The notes under the pieces are model-generated. The model worked only from the letters and a program-made list of their open reading frames with translations. It searched no databases and was not told the origin of the DNA. Of a DNA stretch of 44,315 bases, positions 1 to 7,018 are shown piece after piece. The stretch is from an uncultured Microcaldota archaeon (GTDB taxonomy: Archaea > Micrarchaeota > Micrarchaeia > Burarchaeales > Fermentimicrarchaeaceae). Where the stretch lies: the NCBI GenBank assembly GCA_903921825.1, contig CAIXRF010000038.1, forward strand, positions 1 through 44,315, read 5' to 3'. The position numbers and the translations under genes were made by a program. Within the stretch, counting starts at the first letter, position 1. Each line of letters opens with the position of its first letter.

Positions 1-135
1 GAGAGTTAGCGTGAGCGGCCTGCCCTGGCGGAAGTCCATGTAGCTGTCCGGGCATGAGAGCCTCAGGTCATTCCAGCCCGCGAAAGCGGATGATGCGAGC
101 AGCAAAAGCGCTGCCGCAAGCGCCAGTTTTCTCAT
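1..135 (-). CDS. Secreted protein, N-terminal fragment (cut by window edge)
   Basis: Only the first 45 codons are in the window. They begin Met-Arg-Lys, continue with an Ala/Leu-rich hydrophobic core and end in Ser-Ala-Phe-Ala at residues 16-19, a classical Sec signal peptide with an AXA-type cleavage site. The mature part starts Gly-Trp-Asn and contains a Cys. The ATG at 135 lies about 26 nt from the TATA-like box at 157-165, so the mRNA is probably leaderless. The fold of the exported domain cannot be judged from the 26 residues visible. Confidence 0.7.
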   Translation of the reverse strand, partial: MRKLALAAALLLLASSAFAGWNDLRLSCPDSYMDFRQGRPLTLTL

Positions 136-156
136 CGTAGGAATTTCCCCGGCGGC

Positions 157-165
157 TTATTAATA
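157..165. promoter_or_regulatory. Shared bidirectional TATA-like box
   Basis: The near-palindrome ttattaata sits between two divergent genes. Its centre is about 26 nt from the ATG of the secreted protein (135) and about 28 nt from the ATG at 189 on the other side. This is the spacing expected for leaderless archaeal transcripts in both directions. Confidence 0.5.
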
Positions 166-188
166 GCTTGCCGTCAAAATAAATGACG

Positions 189-1118
189 ATGGCGGTTCTC
201 GAATTCGGAAAGGACGGGAAGAAGAACAGTAGGTATGTTGCCGAGCTTTTCGTGCTCTACTCAGCGATGGTGCTCGCGCTCTACGTATTCCTCTCCATGT
301 TCTCCGCGCTCTTCATACAGAGCGACAACCAGTTCATCATGGGCGTTGGGGCGGCGACGTACATCGCGAACATCTACATGTGCCACCAGCTCCCCGAGCG
401 CACGCTCACGCTTTTCGGCCAGCACATGGGCCTGTGCGAGCGCTGCATGGCAATCATGGTAGGCGCGCTCCTCGCTTATCCTGCCGCTTTCTGGAGGAGG
501 AGATTTCCGGCGTTCATGCTCTCGAAGTGGTTCGTCCTTCTCGCGCTCATCCCCATAGGGGTGGATGGAGTAGGGCAGTTCCTCGGGATGTGGGAGAGCA
601 CCGCGGCCGTGCGCGTAGCAACGGGCTTCCTCTCCGCATTTGCCATCCTGTATTTCCTGGTTGCGGAGATTCTGGAGAGGTTCAGCATAGGAAAGGGGTT
701 CCTGCGCCGCGGAGTCGTAATCCCCGCGCTCATCCCCTTCGCGGCGCTGGTGGTCGTGGTCGCGGCCATCTCGCTCTTCGTCGGCTCCCAATACCACAGC
801 GAGGGGGAGTTCATCCAGAAGGCGATGGATGCGGACAGGAACGCGAGTTTTTATGAGGCTCATTACATCGCGCCGCATGCATTCTCGCTTTCGATAAGGA
901 GCGACCCCTTCCTCGCAACCTACAACGACCCGGTGCTCATGGACGTTTCCAGCCTTGGGACGAGCAGCCATGAATTTGGCGGATGGGCAGTGCTTGCCCT
1001 TGACGAGCCGTCAAAGCACGTGGGAAAATATGCCTTCGTTTCCGGCGGGAAGGGAATCTATTACTACTCAGATGCGTGGAGCGGGCAGCTCGTTGGCGCG
1101 AGAAGCCACGGCTCCTAG
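189..1118 (+). CDS. DUF2085 family membrane protein
   Basis: A polytopic membrane protein of 309 aa. The DUF2085 signature is visible at residues 65-87: Cys-His-Gln at 65-67, Arg71, then Cys83 and Cys86 flanking a Glu-Arg pair, followed directly by a membrane segment. Further hydrophobic segments lie near residues 17-45, 108-128, 135-160 and 170-195, and an extra hydrophilic domain of about 110 residues forms the C-terminus, longer than in most members. The biochemical role of DUF2085 is unknown; the Cys/His pattern suggests metal binding or redox. The ATG at 189 was preferred over 183 because of its distance from the TATA-like box. The stop codon overlaps that of the convergent RPA gene by 3 nt. 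Confidence 0.75.
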   Translation: MAVLEFGKDGKKNSRYVAELFVLYSAMVLALYVFLSMFSALFIQSDNQFIMGVGAATYIANIYMCHQLPERTLTLFGQHMGLCERCMAIMVGALLAYPAAFWRRRFPAFMLSKWFVLLALIPIGVDGVGQFLGMWESTAAVRVATGFLSAFAILYFLVAEILERFSIGKGFLRRGVVIPALIPFAALVVVVAAISLFVGSQYHSEGEFIQKAMDADRNASFYEAHYIAPHAFSLSIRSDPFLATYNDPVLMDVSSLGTSSHEFGGWAVLALDEPSKHVGKYAFVSGGKGIYYYSDAWSGQLVGARSHGS

Positions 1119-2305
1119 GAGACGACGCTCTCCACTTCGAACTTTCCGCCCGATTTTTTGCCAAGAAGGAAGAATTCCTTCCCGATTAAGGAGTCATGCT
1201 TCAGCTTCAGGACAGTTGCAAATTCGATGTCATCCGCAAGGTTCTTGATGCCGGCGAGCCGTGAGGCAGCCCTGCCGGAAAGCTCGGCATCAATCTTCCC
1301 GCTCCCGTCTTCGAAGCGGCAGAGGAGGTAGAAGCGCTCCTGCGGGTTTGGCGGGGTGTGCGAAAGAATCTCCGCGAGGGTGGCGCGCACCTCGCACTTG
1401 TCCCCGTCCTTCAAATCCGAGATCTTCACGAGCGGGACCTTCAGTATCTCCTCTCTGCCGGCGACCTTGGCGTCCCTTGGGCCTATGACGAGCCGCCCGG
1501 CCCAGTTGACGTGCAGCTCCGGCGCGCCATTCTGCGAATTGCGCACGTAGCCGTTCTCGACCTTCACGATGTCGTTCACCTTCAGCCGCTCGAGCGCGAG
1601 CGAGTTCGCATCCCAGAGCGCGAGGCGCATCGTCGCAGTGTCGTCGCCTACGAGGCAGGAGGAAACGCTCCCCATCTTCCCGTTGCGCTCGAACTCGGTC
1701 CGCTTTCCCAGCTCGAGAACGCGGGCGACGACCTCCACGTCCTGCGCACCATCGGAGAGGTCCTTCAATTTCAGGAGCTTGGCCTCCTTCTTCTCGTGCG
1801 CCGCGCTCCTGCGGATGCTTCCGGAGAGGCCGAGATGGAGCTCAATCCCTCCGACAAGCGAGGGCTTGACGTATGCGTTCCGTATATCGACAGTATCGCC
1901 CTTCTCTATGTTACCTTTTTCAACGCTCTCGGCGTCGCGGTTCCAAAGCACGAGCCGCATCATGCCGGAGTCGTCCTCCACAACCATGTTCACGACGCTG
2001 CCCTTTTTCCCGTTGCGCTCGAACGTGCGGAGGGCGTATGCGCGCTTCACCGTGCACAGGAGATTCACGTTCCTGCTCTTCTCGTTGAGCTGGAGGATTT
2101 TAGTCAGTTGCAGCGGCTGCGGGGCGACCTCGACGTCCAGCCCGTGCTCCTTCGCAATCGCATAGACGGCGGCCTGCTCATTGAGAAGGCCCGCGAACTC
2201 CTCCTGTTTCTGCGCGACCATCTGCGCGAGGCGCTGCGGGGTTATGCCCCTTTCGCGCTGGAGCCTCTCCCTAAGGGGGCCGGTCTCCTGCAAGAATTCG
2301 AGCAT
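1115..2305 (-). CDS. Replication protein A-like ssDNA-binding protein (multiple OB folds)
   Basis: A 396-aa archaeal RPA1-type protein that would coat single-stranded DNA in replication and repair. Three OB-fold repeats are visible, at about residues 70-160, 178-272 and 285-392. Repeats 1 and 2 share the pattern of a strand ending in Arg-Asn-Gly-Lys, then Gly-Ser-Val, then an acidic Asp-Asp turn followed by an Arg-Leu-(V/A)-Leu-Trp strand, and a later Asn-(A/G)-Tyr-Val turn. The first 60 residues are helical and Gln/Glu-rich and precede the OB folds. No zinc finger is seen. The ATG at 2305 is about 26 nt from the AT-rich box at 2327-2338, consistent with a leaderless transcript. Confidence 0.85.
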   Translation of the reverse strand: MLEFLQETGPLRERLQRERGITPQRLAQMVAQKQEEFAGLLNEQAAVYAIAKEHGLDVEVAPQPLQLTKILQLNEKSRNVNLLCTVKRAYALRTFERNGKKGSVVNMVVEDDSGMMRLVLWNRDAESVEKGNIEKGDTVDIRNAYVKPSLVGGIELHLGLSGSIRRSAAHEKKEAKLLKLKDLSDGAQDVEVVARVLELGKRTEFERNGKMGSVSSCLVGDDTATMRLALWDANSLALERLKVNDIVKVENGYVRNSQNGAPELHVNWAGRLVIGPRDAKVAGREEILKVPLVKISDLKDGDKCEVRATLAEILSHTPPNPQERFYLLCRFEDGSGKIDAELSGRAASRLAGIKNLADDIEFATVLKLKHDSLIGKEFFLLGKKSGGKFEVESVVS

Positions 2306-2326
2306 GCGTTTCTATTGCCCGGGGAG

Positions 2327-2338
2327 GTTAAAATAATG
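2327..2338 (-). promoter_or_regulatory. TATA-like box of the RPA-like gene
   Basis: On the minus strand the sequence reads ATTATTTTAACC, a BRE/TATA-like element. Its centre is about 26 nt before the ATG at 2305. Confidence 0.45.
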
Positions 2339-2390
2339 CGCGGTGGGCGCTGGTATTTATTTGTGGAAGGGCAGAATTTATGCCGTGGGC

Positions 2391-2984
2391 ATGCAGAAGA
2401 CTATTGAAAAGAATTATACCGAGCCTTCGATATGGCAGCACCTGCAGTTGCTGAAGACCGGGAAGGGCTTGCGAAAGCTTGCGCTCAGCACGGACGACGT
2501 GAAGCTGAGGTGGCACGCACTTGACAAGCTCCTGGAGAGGGAAAACTGGCCCGAGCTCTGGGAAGTGGTGTTCCGCTCAAAGGAAAGGCCCTGGGTGCGG
2601 GAAGAGGTTAGGGAGAGGCTTTTCTCCCGCCGCGTAGAGGAGAAAGACGCGAAGGAAGTTGGGGACAAGCTGAAGGAGAGGGTGTGCTTCTCTACACATA
2701 AGGGGAACAGGGGGCGGAAGCCGGAGATAGACGCGGAGGCGGCAGGGCTGCTCAGCGACTGGCTGGCCTGGAACCGGATGTGGGCGCCGCTCGGGAGCAT
2801 CTCGCTGTTTGCTTGCAGTGCTGCCAATAAGGCGGCAGAAGCGCGGCTTAAGAGGCTGACGAAGGAGGAGGCTGCGCATGTTCGTGCGTCCAATCCGGAT
2901 AAGGCACATGAACTAGTGCACGAGAATGATGCTATCAAGGACCCCGAGGTTAGGAAGCGCCTTGGGGAGAAGAAGGAAAGCTAA
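2391..2984 (+). CDS. Uncharacterised soluble helical protein
   Basis: A 197-aa, mostly alpha-helical, charged protein with no signal peptide or membrane segment. I do not recognise the family. Residues 20-100 form helical hairpins rich in Leu/Trp/Glu/Arg, somewhat HEAT-like. A basic Gly-Asn-Arg-Gly-Arg-Lys patch follows near residue 110. The last 40 residues are Lys/Glu/Ala helices ending Lys-Lys-Glu-Ser. An upstream in-frame GTG at 2343 would place the TATA-like sequence (2353-2362) inside the gene, so the ATG at 2391 is preferred; a GTG at 2385 is also possible. It lies 14 nt before the metallo-hydrolase gene and is probably co-transcribed with it. Confidence 0.6.
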   Translation: MQKTIEKNYTEPSIWQHLQLLKTGKGLRKLALSTDDVKLRWHALDKLLERENWPELWEVVFRSKERPWVREEVRERLFSRRVEEKDAKEVGDKLKERVCFSTHKGNRGRKPEIDAEAAGLLSDWLAWNRMWAPLGSISLFACSAANKAAEARLKRLTKEEAAHVRASNPDKAHELVHENDAIKDPEVRKRLGEKKES

Positions 2985-2998
2985 GGGAGTGGCGCGCC

Positions 2999-3571
2999 AT
3001 GGACGATTTCGAGAAAATCAGCGAAGGCGTTTTCGTTGCCTACGGGCAAGATTTCTGCTCGAATGTCTACCTGCTGGCGGATGGCAGGCGCATGCTGCTC
3101 ATGGACTCCGGGAGTGGCATCTCGATGCCGCTGCTTGATGAAGTGCTCACGCATTACAAGGTGGAGCGCGTGCTCCTCACGCATGGGCATGCGGACCACA
3201 TAGGCGGCATGGTTTACATAAGCGCTGACGGATACCTGCACAAGGCGGACTTTGGGATGCTGCGAGAGCTGAACTCCTTCATGCCAAATTACAAGCCGCC
3301 GAACAATATTGATAAGATGGATTTCAGCTCGCTGAAGTTTGGGAAGTTTGAGCTGGAAGTAATTCACACGCCGGGGCATACGCCGGGTTCGGTGTGCTTC
3401 TATGAGAGGAAGGAGAGACTGCTCTTCTCAGGTGATACGCTCTTCGCTGGCGGGGACGTGGGGCGCACGGACTTGCCGGGCGGGGACGAGGGGGAGCTCC
3501 GGGAGTCGCTGGAAAAGCTGGAGAAGGTAAAGCGCGCGAGGCTGTGCCCCGGGCACGGGCCGCTGGAGTGA
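2999..3571 (+). CDS. Metallo-beta-lactamase fold hydrolase (glyoxalase II-like)
   Basis: A 190-aa single-domain MBL-fold enzyme. The metal ligands are all present: Thr-His-Gly-His-Ala-Asp-His at residues 61-67, His127 in a His-Thr-Pro-Gly-His motif, Asp146 in Ser-Gly-Asp-Thr, and His186 in Pro-Gly-His-Gly near the C-terminus. The size and the Gly-Gly-Asp-Val-Gly-Arg-Thr-Asp loop after Asp146 resemble the glyoxalase II/thioester hydrolase branch, which uses a dinuclear zinc or iron site. The true substrate is unknown. The sequence GGGAGTGG precedes the ATG as a ribosome binding site, and the gene follows the uncharacterised 197-aa gene by 14 nt. Confidence 0.85.
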   Translation: MDDFEKISEGVFVAYGQDFCSNVYLLADGRRMLLMDSGSGISMPLLDEVLTHYKVERVLLTHGHADHIGGMVYISADGYLHKADFGMLRELNSFMPNYKPPNNIDKMDFSSLKFGKFELEVIHTPGHTPGSVCFYERKERLLFSGDTLFAGGDVGRTDLPGGDEGELRESLEKLEKVKRARLCPGHGPLE

Positions 3572-3581
3572 ATTTAAATAC
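3572..3581 (+). promoter_or_regulatory. TATA-like box of the epimerase-GGGPS operon
   Basis: The sequence atttaaatac directly follows the stop codon of the MBL hydrolase. It is centred about 26 nt before the ATG at 3603 and implies a leaderless transcript for the downstream three-gene operon. Confidence 0.5.
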
Positions 3582-3602
3582 CTCGCAGGCGAATTTTAGG
3601 CG

Positions 3603-4697
3603 ATGGCAAACAGCAAGAAGGGGAGTGGCAAAAAGGGCCTTGCCGAGGCCGCGAAGAAGATGCAGTTCCGCGTCTCCACCAGGAAGGCGCTCGAGGAGGC
3701 CGAGGAGAAAAAGGAGGCCCCGCTTAGCCTAGTGACCGGGGCGAGCGGAAGGCTCGGCAGCTACCTTGTGAAGGCACTGCTGGAGAAGGGCGAGAGGGTC
3801 CGCGTGCTCCACAGGCAAGGAAGCAGTGCGGAATACCCGGAAGGGGTGGAGGTTGCGGAAGGCGACCTCGCGGACAAGGAGTCCCTTCTGAGGGCGGTGG
3901 ACGGCACGGAATATGTCTACCACCTTGCGGCGCTCGTGAGCTACACTGCGCCGCTTGAGGAGCTGCTTGACGTTAACTATAGGGGAACGAGGAACCTGCT
4001 CGAGGCGTGCAGGAGCAGGGCATACAGGCTGAAGAGATTTGTTTTCGTGAGCTCAATCTCGGTTTATGGGAAAGAGATAGACAGCCTGCCGGCGAACGAG
4101 GGCACGGAGATGCAGCCCACTGACAATTATGGCGTGTCGAAGATGATGGCGGAGCAGGTGGTCGCACAGTACGGCGGGAAGGTGCCGGCGGCGATACTCA
4201 GGCCCGCAGTGATCTATGGCGAGGGGTTTGACGAGGCCTACGTCCCGGTGCTGAAGGCGCTCGAGGGCGGCAAGATGCAGCTCATAGACGGCGGGAAGAA
4301 CGTGATTCCTTTCGTGCACGTGCTCGATGTGGTGCAGGCGATGCTCCTCGCGGCGAAGGCAGATAGGGCCGGCGGCAACACCTACGTGATAGCCGGGGAC
4401 GAAAGGCTCACGCAGAAGCAGGTCTTCGAGATTGCGTGCAAATACCTTGGCGTGCAGCCTCCTGCGTCGGGAACATCGAGCGGAATGCTGAAGTTCAAGC
4501 TGGGAATCGCGAAGTTCTTCGGAAAGCTTTCAGGAAGCGAACCGCAGATGATTGGCGACTACATAGATGTGCTTGCGGCGGACAGGCAGTTCGACATCGC
4601 GAAGGCGAAGGCGGAGCTGGGCTATGCCCCCCGCGTGAAGCTCGAGGACGGGATAAGGGAGATGGTGGAATATTATAGGCGGAAGAAGGTGGTTTGA
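3603..4697 (+). CDS. NAD-dependent epimerase/dehydratase (extended SDR)
   Basis: A 364-aa extended short-chain dehydrogenase. The Rossmann glycine motif Thr-Gly-Ala-Ser-Gly-Arg-Leu-Gly is at residues 45-52, Asp88-Leu binds the adenine side, Ser150/Ser151 and the catalytic pair Tyr176-xxx-Lys180 are intact, and the substrate domain runs to the end. Such enzymes act on nucleotide sugars or on steroid/terpenoid alcohols. An unusual feature is the N-terminal extension of about 40 residues, rich in Lys, Glu and Ala, before the Rossmann fold; it is predicted to be helical. The gene is followed without a gap by GGGP synthase, so a role in lipid or glycan precursor metabolism is plausible but unproven. 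Confidence 0.85.
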   Translation: MANSKKGSGKKGLAEAAKKMQFRVSTRKALEEAEEKKEAPLSLVTGASGRLGSYLVKALLEKGERVRVLHRQGSSAEYPEGVEVAEGDLADKESLLRAVDGTEYVYHLAALVSYTAPLEELLDVNYRGTRNLLEACRSRAYRLKRFVFVSSISVYGKEIDSLPANEGTEMQPTDNYGVSKMMAEQVVAQYGGKVPAAILRPAVIYGEGFDEAYVPVLKALEGGKMQLIDGGKNVIPFVHVLDVVQAMLLAAKADRAGGNTYVIAGDERLTQKQVFEIACKYLGVQPPASGTSSGMLKFKLGIAKFFGKLSGSEPQMIGDYIDVLAADRQFDIAKAKAELGYAPRVKLEDGIREMVEYYRRKKVV

Positions 4698-5473
4698 TGA
4701 TTGCGATGGGCAAGACCGAGAAATACATAAACGAGCGGATAGGGAAGCACGGCGCAATCCTCTCCGTAATCATAGACCCCGTGGACTGGCCGTCGCCCGA
4801 TGATGCGGTGAAGGCTGGCGTGGCCGCGAGCGAGGCCGGTGCGGACCTCGTTGCGGTAGGGGGAAGCATGGGCGCACAGGGCGAGCTGCTGGACGTGGTC
4901 ACGAAGGACATTAAGGCGAAGGCGCACGTGCCCGTTGTGCTGTTCCCGGGGAATATTGCAACTCTGACGAGATATGCGGATGCGGTGTATTTCATGAGCC
5001 TGCTCAACTCCCGCAACCCCTACTGGATATCGCAGGCGCAGACGCTCGCCGCGCCCATCGTGAAAAGGATGGGCATAGAGCCGCTGCCCGTCGGATACAT
5101 TGTTGTCGAGCCGGGCGGGACGGTGGGCTGGGTCGGCGACGCGAACCTCGTGCCGAGGAGCAAGCCCGCAATCGCAGCGGCGCTCGCGCTCGCCGGGCAG
5201 TATGGCGGGTGCAGGATCATCTTCACGGACGCGGGCTCCGCGTCGCAGCTGGGCCCGGTCCCAGTTGAGATGGTTTCGGCCGTTGCAAGGGTGGTGGACG
5301 TCCCCTATCTGGTCGCGGGAGGGATAAGGACGCCGCAGCAGGCTGCCGACATAATAAAGGCTGGCGCGGACTGGGTGCAGATAGGGACGGCGGTCGAGAA
5401 GTCGAAGGACGCGGGCAAGTCCATCGCGGAGTTCGCAAAGGCAGTGAGGGGAGCGGGGGCTGAAAAGCGATGA
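4697..5473 (+). CDS. Geranylgeranylglyceryl phosphate synthase
   Basis: A 258-aa TIM-barrel prenyltransferase that joins sn-glycerol-1-phosphate to geranylgeranyl diphosphate, the first committed step of archaeal ether-lipid synthesis. The signatures are Ile-Asp-Pro-Val near residue 28 (G1P/Mg site), Val-Gly-Gly-Ser, Leu-Phe-Pro-Gly-Asn, the Tyr-Ile-Val-Val-Glu-Pro-Gly-Gly-Thr segment, Asp-Ala-Gly-Ser, Ala-Gly-Gly-Ile-Arg-Thr-Pro and Gln-Ile-Gly-Thr-Ala-Val-Glu. It resembles group II GGGPS. The stop of the epimerase overlaps this ATG by one base (TGATG), so 4697 was chosen; a later in-frame ATG is at 4706. Its presence argues that this organism can make at least part of its own lipids. Confidence 0.9.
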   Translation: MIAMGKTEKYINERIGKHGAILSVIIDPVDWPSPDDAVKAGVAASEAGADLVAVGGSMGAQGELLDVVTKDIKAKAHVPVVLFPGNIATLTRYADAVYFMSLLNSRNPYWISQAQTLAAPIVKRMGIEPLPVGYIVVEPGGTVGWVGDANLVPRSKPAIAAALALAGQYGGCRIIFTDAGSASQLGPVPVEMVSAVARVVDVPYLVAGGIRTPQQAADIIKAGADWVQIGTAVEKSKDAGKSIAEFAKAVRGAGAEKR

Positions 5474-6729
5474 GCGCAGAGATTGAGTTCCTTCAGCGCA
5501 TCCTCCTCTCAATGGCTGCGGGCGCGCTGATAGGGATAGAGCGGGAATACACGAAGCACCAGCAGACAGTGGGTGCGCGCTCGTTCGCACTCGTTTCGCT
5601 CCTCGGCTGCCTGAGCGTAATCCTCTCGCAGCCCGTGCTCTTCGCGCTCCCCATCGAGCTGCCCTTCCTCCCTTACATCGGCCTCGTGGCCGTGATAGGC
5701 TACGCATTCCTCATTTACTACTTCCTGGCGAAGAAGGAGTTCTTCGGGATTACGACTACACTCGCGCTCCCCCTTGCGTACACTTTCGGCATGTTTATAG
5801 GCTACGGCTTCTTCGTCGTCGCAATAATCGGCGCGGTTGTGACTACATTGCTTCTCTATTCGAGAAGGTATTCGCACCTGTTCGTCCAGCAGCTTACCGA
5901 GGTTGAGGTCGCGGACGCGCTGCAGTTCGCCATAGTGCTGTTCATAGCCTACCCTCTGCTAAGCGACTCGCCCCTTCTCTTCTTCGGGCTCGCGCTTCCG
6001 CTCAAGAAGTTTGTCGAGATAATCATCATCCTCTCGCTCATATCATTCCTCGGCTTCCTGGTGGTGAGGTTCATCGGCCAGCGGGCCATCCCGCTCACTG
6101 GCTTCTTTGCGGGTTTCGTGAGCGCGCTCGCGGTCACGGCATCGCTTTCCGAGCGCTCCAGGCAGGCGAGGGTGGACCAGTGGGTCCTCTGCGCGGGGAT
6201 AGCAGCGGCGAACATTGCCAGCCTGCTCGGCGACGTGCTCGTCCTGCTATACATCAGCGTCCCGCTGCTCTCCACGCTCTACCCGACGTATGCGGTAATG
6301 GTGCTCGCCCTTCTCCTTGCGTCGCTTCCTTTCTTCAAGCACCAGCCGAACAAGGCATTTACGATAAAGCTCGACCAGCCGTTTTCGGTGATATCGGGGC
6401 TGAAATTCGCCCTCGTTATCTTCGTCATAATGGTAGTGACGCAGTACATCTCGGCGATGGGCTCAAGCGCGCTCTACGTGGCGTCGTTCTTCGCCGGAAT
6501 CGTGAGCATAACCTCCGTCGTCGTTTCGCTCTCGCTGCAGGCGTCGCTGGGAAGCCTCTCCCTTAGCGAGGCCGCGCGCGGCATCTTCCTTGCGATTGCA
6601 GGCGGCTGGCTGATGAAGGCAGGAACAGTTGCGGTTGGCGCATCTCCGGAGCTCAGGAAGCGCATCTTCCCGGTGCTCGTGCTCGCGCTAGGAGCGGGAA
6701 TAGCGGCGCTTCTGCTCACTGTTCATTAG
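5470..6729 (+). CDS. MgtC/SapB-DUF4010 family membrane protein
   Basis: A 419-aa membrane protein with about twelve hydrophobic segments. The first about 130 residues match the MgtC/SapB pattern, including Gly-Ile-Glu-Arg-Glu at about residues 22-26 and a Gln-Thr-Val-Gly-Ala-Arg-Ser turn before the second membrane segment. The rest corresponds to DUF4010, including Gly-Phe-Phe-Ala-Gly-Phe-Val-Ser and Ser-Ala-Leu-Ala-Val-Thr in the middle. The transported substrate is unknown; MgtC relatives are tied to Mg2+ homeostasis or virulence in bacteria. The ATG overlaps the GGGPS stop by 4 nt (ATGA), so the genes are translationally coupled. Confidence 0.85.
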   Translation: MSAEIEFLQRILLSMAAGALIGIEREYTKHQQTVGARSFALVSLLGCLSVILSQPVLFALPIELPFLPYIGLVAVIGYAFLIYYFLAKKEFFGITTTLALPLAYTFGMFIGYGFFVVAIIGAVVTTLLLYSRRYSHLFVQQLTEVEVADALQFAIVLFIAYPLLSDSPLLFFGLALPLKKFVEIIIILSLISFLGFLVVRFIGQRAIPLTGFFAGFVSALAVTASLSERSRQARVDQWVLCAGIAAANIASLLGDVLVLLYISVPLLSTLYPTYAVMVLALLLASLPFFKHQPNKAFTIKLDQPFSVISGLKFALVIFVIMVVTQYISAMGSSALYVASFFAGIVSITSVVVSLSLQASLGSLSLSEAARGIFLAIAGGWLMKAGTVAVGASPELRKRIFPVLVLALGAGIAALLLTVH

Positions 6730-6752
6730 CAATAACGCTGAAAGAGTGCAAA

Positions 6753-6962
6753 TCAGTCCTTCTCCTTGGATAGCGCCTTCTTCACGTTCCGGTCCAGCTG
6801 CAGGACCTCGCGCACGGTCAGCTTCGCGCCGATGAGGCTCTTCAAAATCGCGTTCTTCTTCCCCATGCGCCGCCTGAGCGCCTCGCGCGTAATGCTGCTC
6901 CAGTTGAGCTCCGGGCGGCGCTCTATCATTTCCTGCATTCTCCGGGTGTGGCCGATGGGCAT
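6753..6962 (-). CDS. Small ribbon-helix-helix-like regulator (orphan VapB-type antitoxin)
   Basis: A 69-aa protein. The segment Glu-Arg-Arg-Pro-Glu-Leu-Asn-Trp-Ser-Ser-Ile-Thr-Arg-Glu-Ala-Leu resembles the helix-turn-helix part of ribbon-helix-helix VapB-like antitoxins, in which an N-W-S motif precedes helix 2. The C-terminal tail is Lys-rich. The start at 6962 was chosen because the TATA-like box at 6985-6994 lies 26 nt upstream; an in-frame ATG at 7016 would put that box inside the coding region. No PIN or other toxin gene is adjacent: thiC is upstream and the MgtC-like gene is convergent. The family call is tentative. Confidence 0.55.
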   Translation of the reverse strand: MPIGHTRRMQEMIERRPELNWSSITREALRRRMGKKNAILKSLIGAKLTVREVLQLDRNVKKALSKEKD

Positions 6963-6984
6963 GGGAGAAGAATCCGAACCGCCG

Positions 6985-6994
6985 CTTATTAACC
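6985..6994 (-). promoter_or_regulatory. TATA-like box of the RHH regulator
   Basis: On the minus strand the sequence is GGTTAATAAG, immediately downstream of the thiC stop codon. It is centred about 26 nt before the ATG at 6962. Confidence 0.45.
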
Positions 6995-7018
6995 TACCTT
7001 TCCACCACGCTTTCATAG

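Noticed and set aside
261-971. Minus-strand frame of 236 codons inside the DUF2085 gene
   Set aside because: It is antisense to a recognisable membrane protein gene and is Arg/Glu/His-rich without any motif.
2391-2984. Membership of the 197-aa protein in the island family because of its Trp-rich helices
   Set aside because: The Trp positions do not line up with the Gly-x-x-Trp repeat, and no longer shared stretch is visible.
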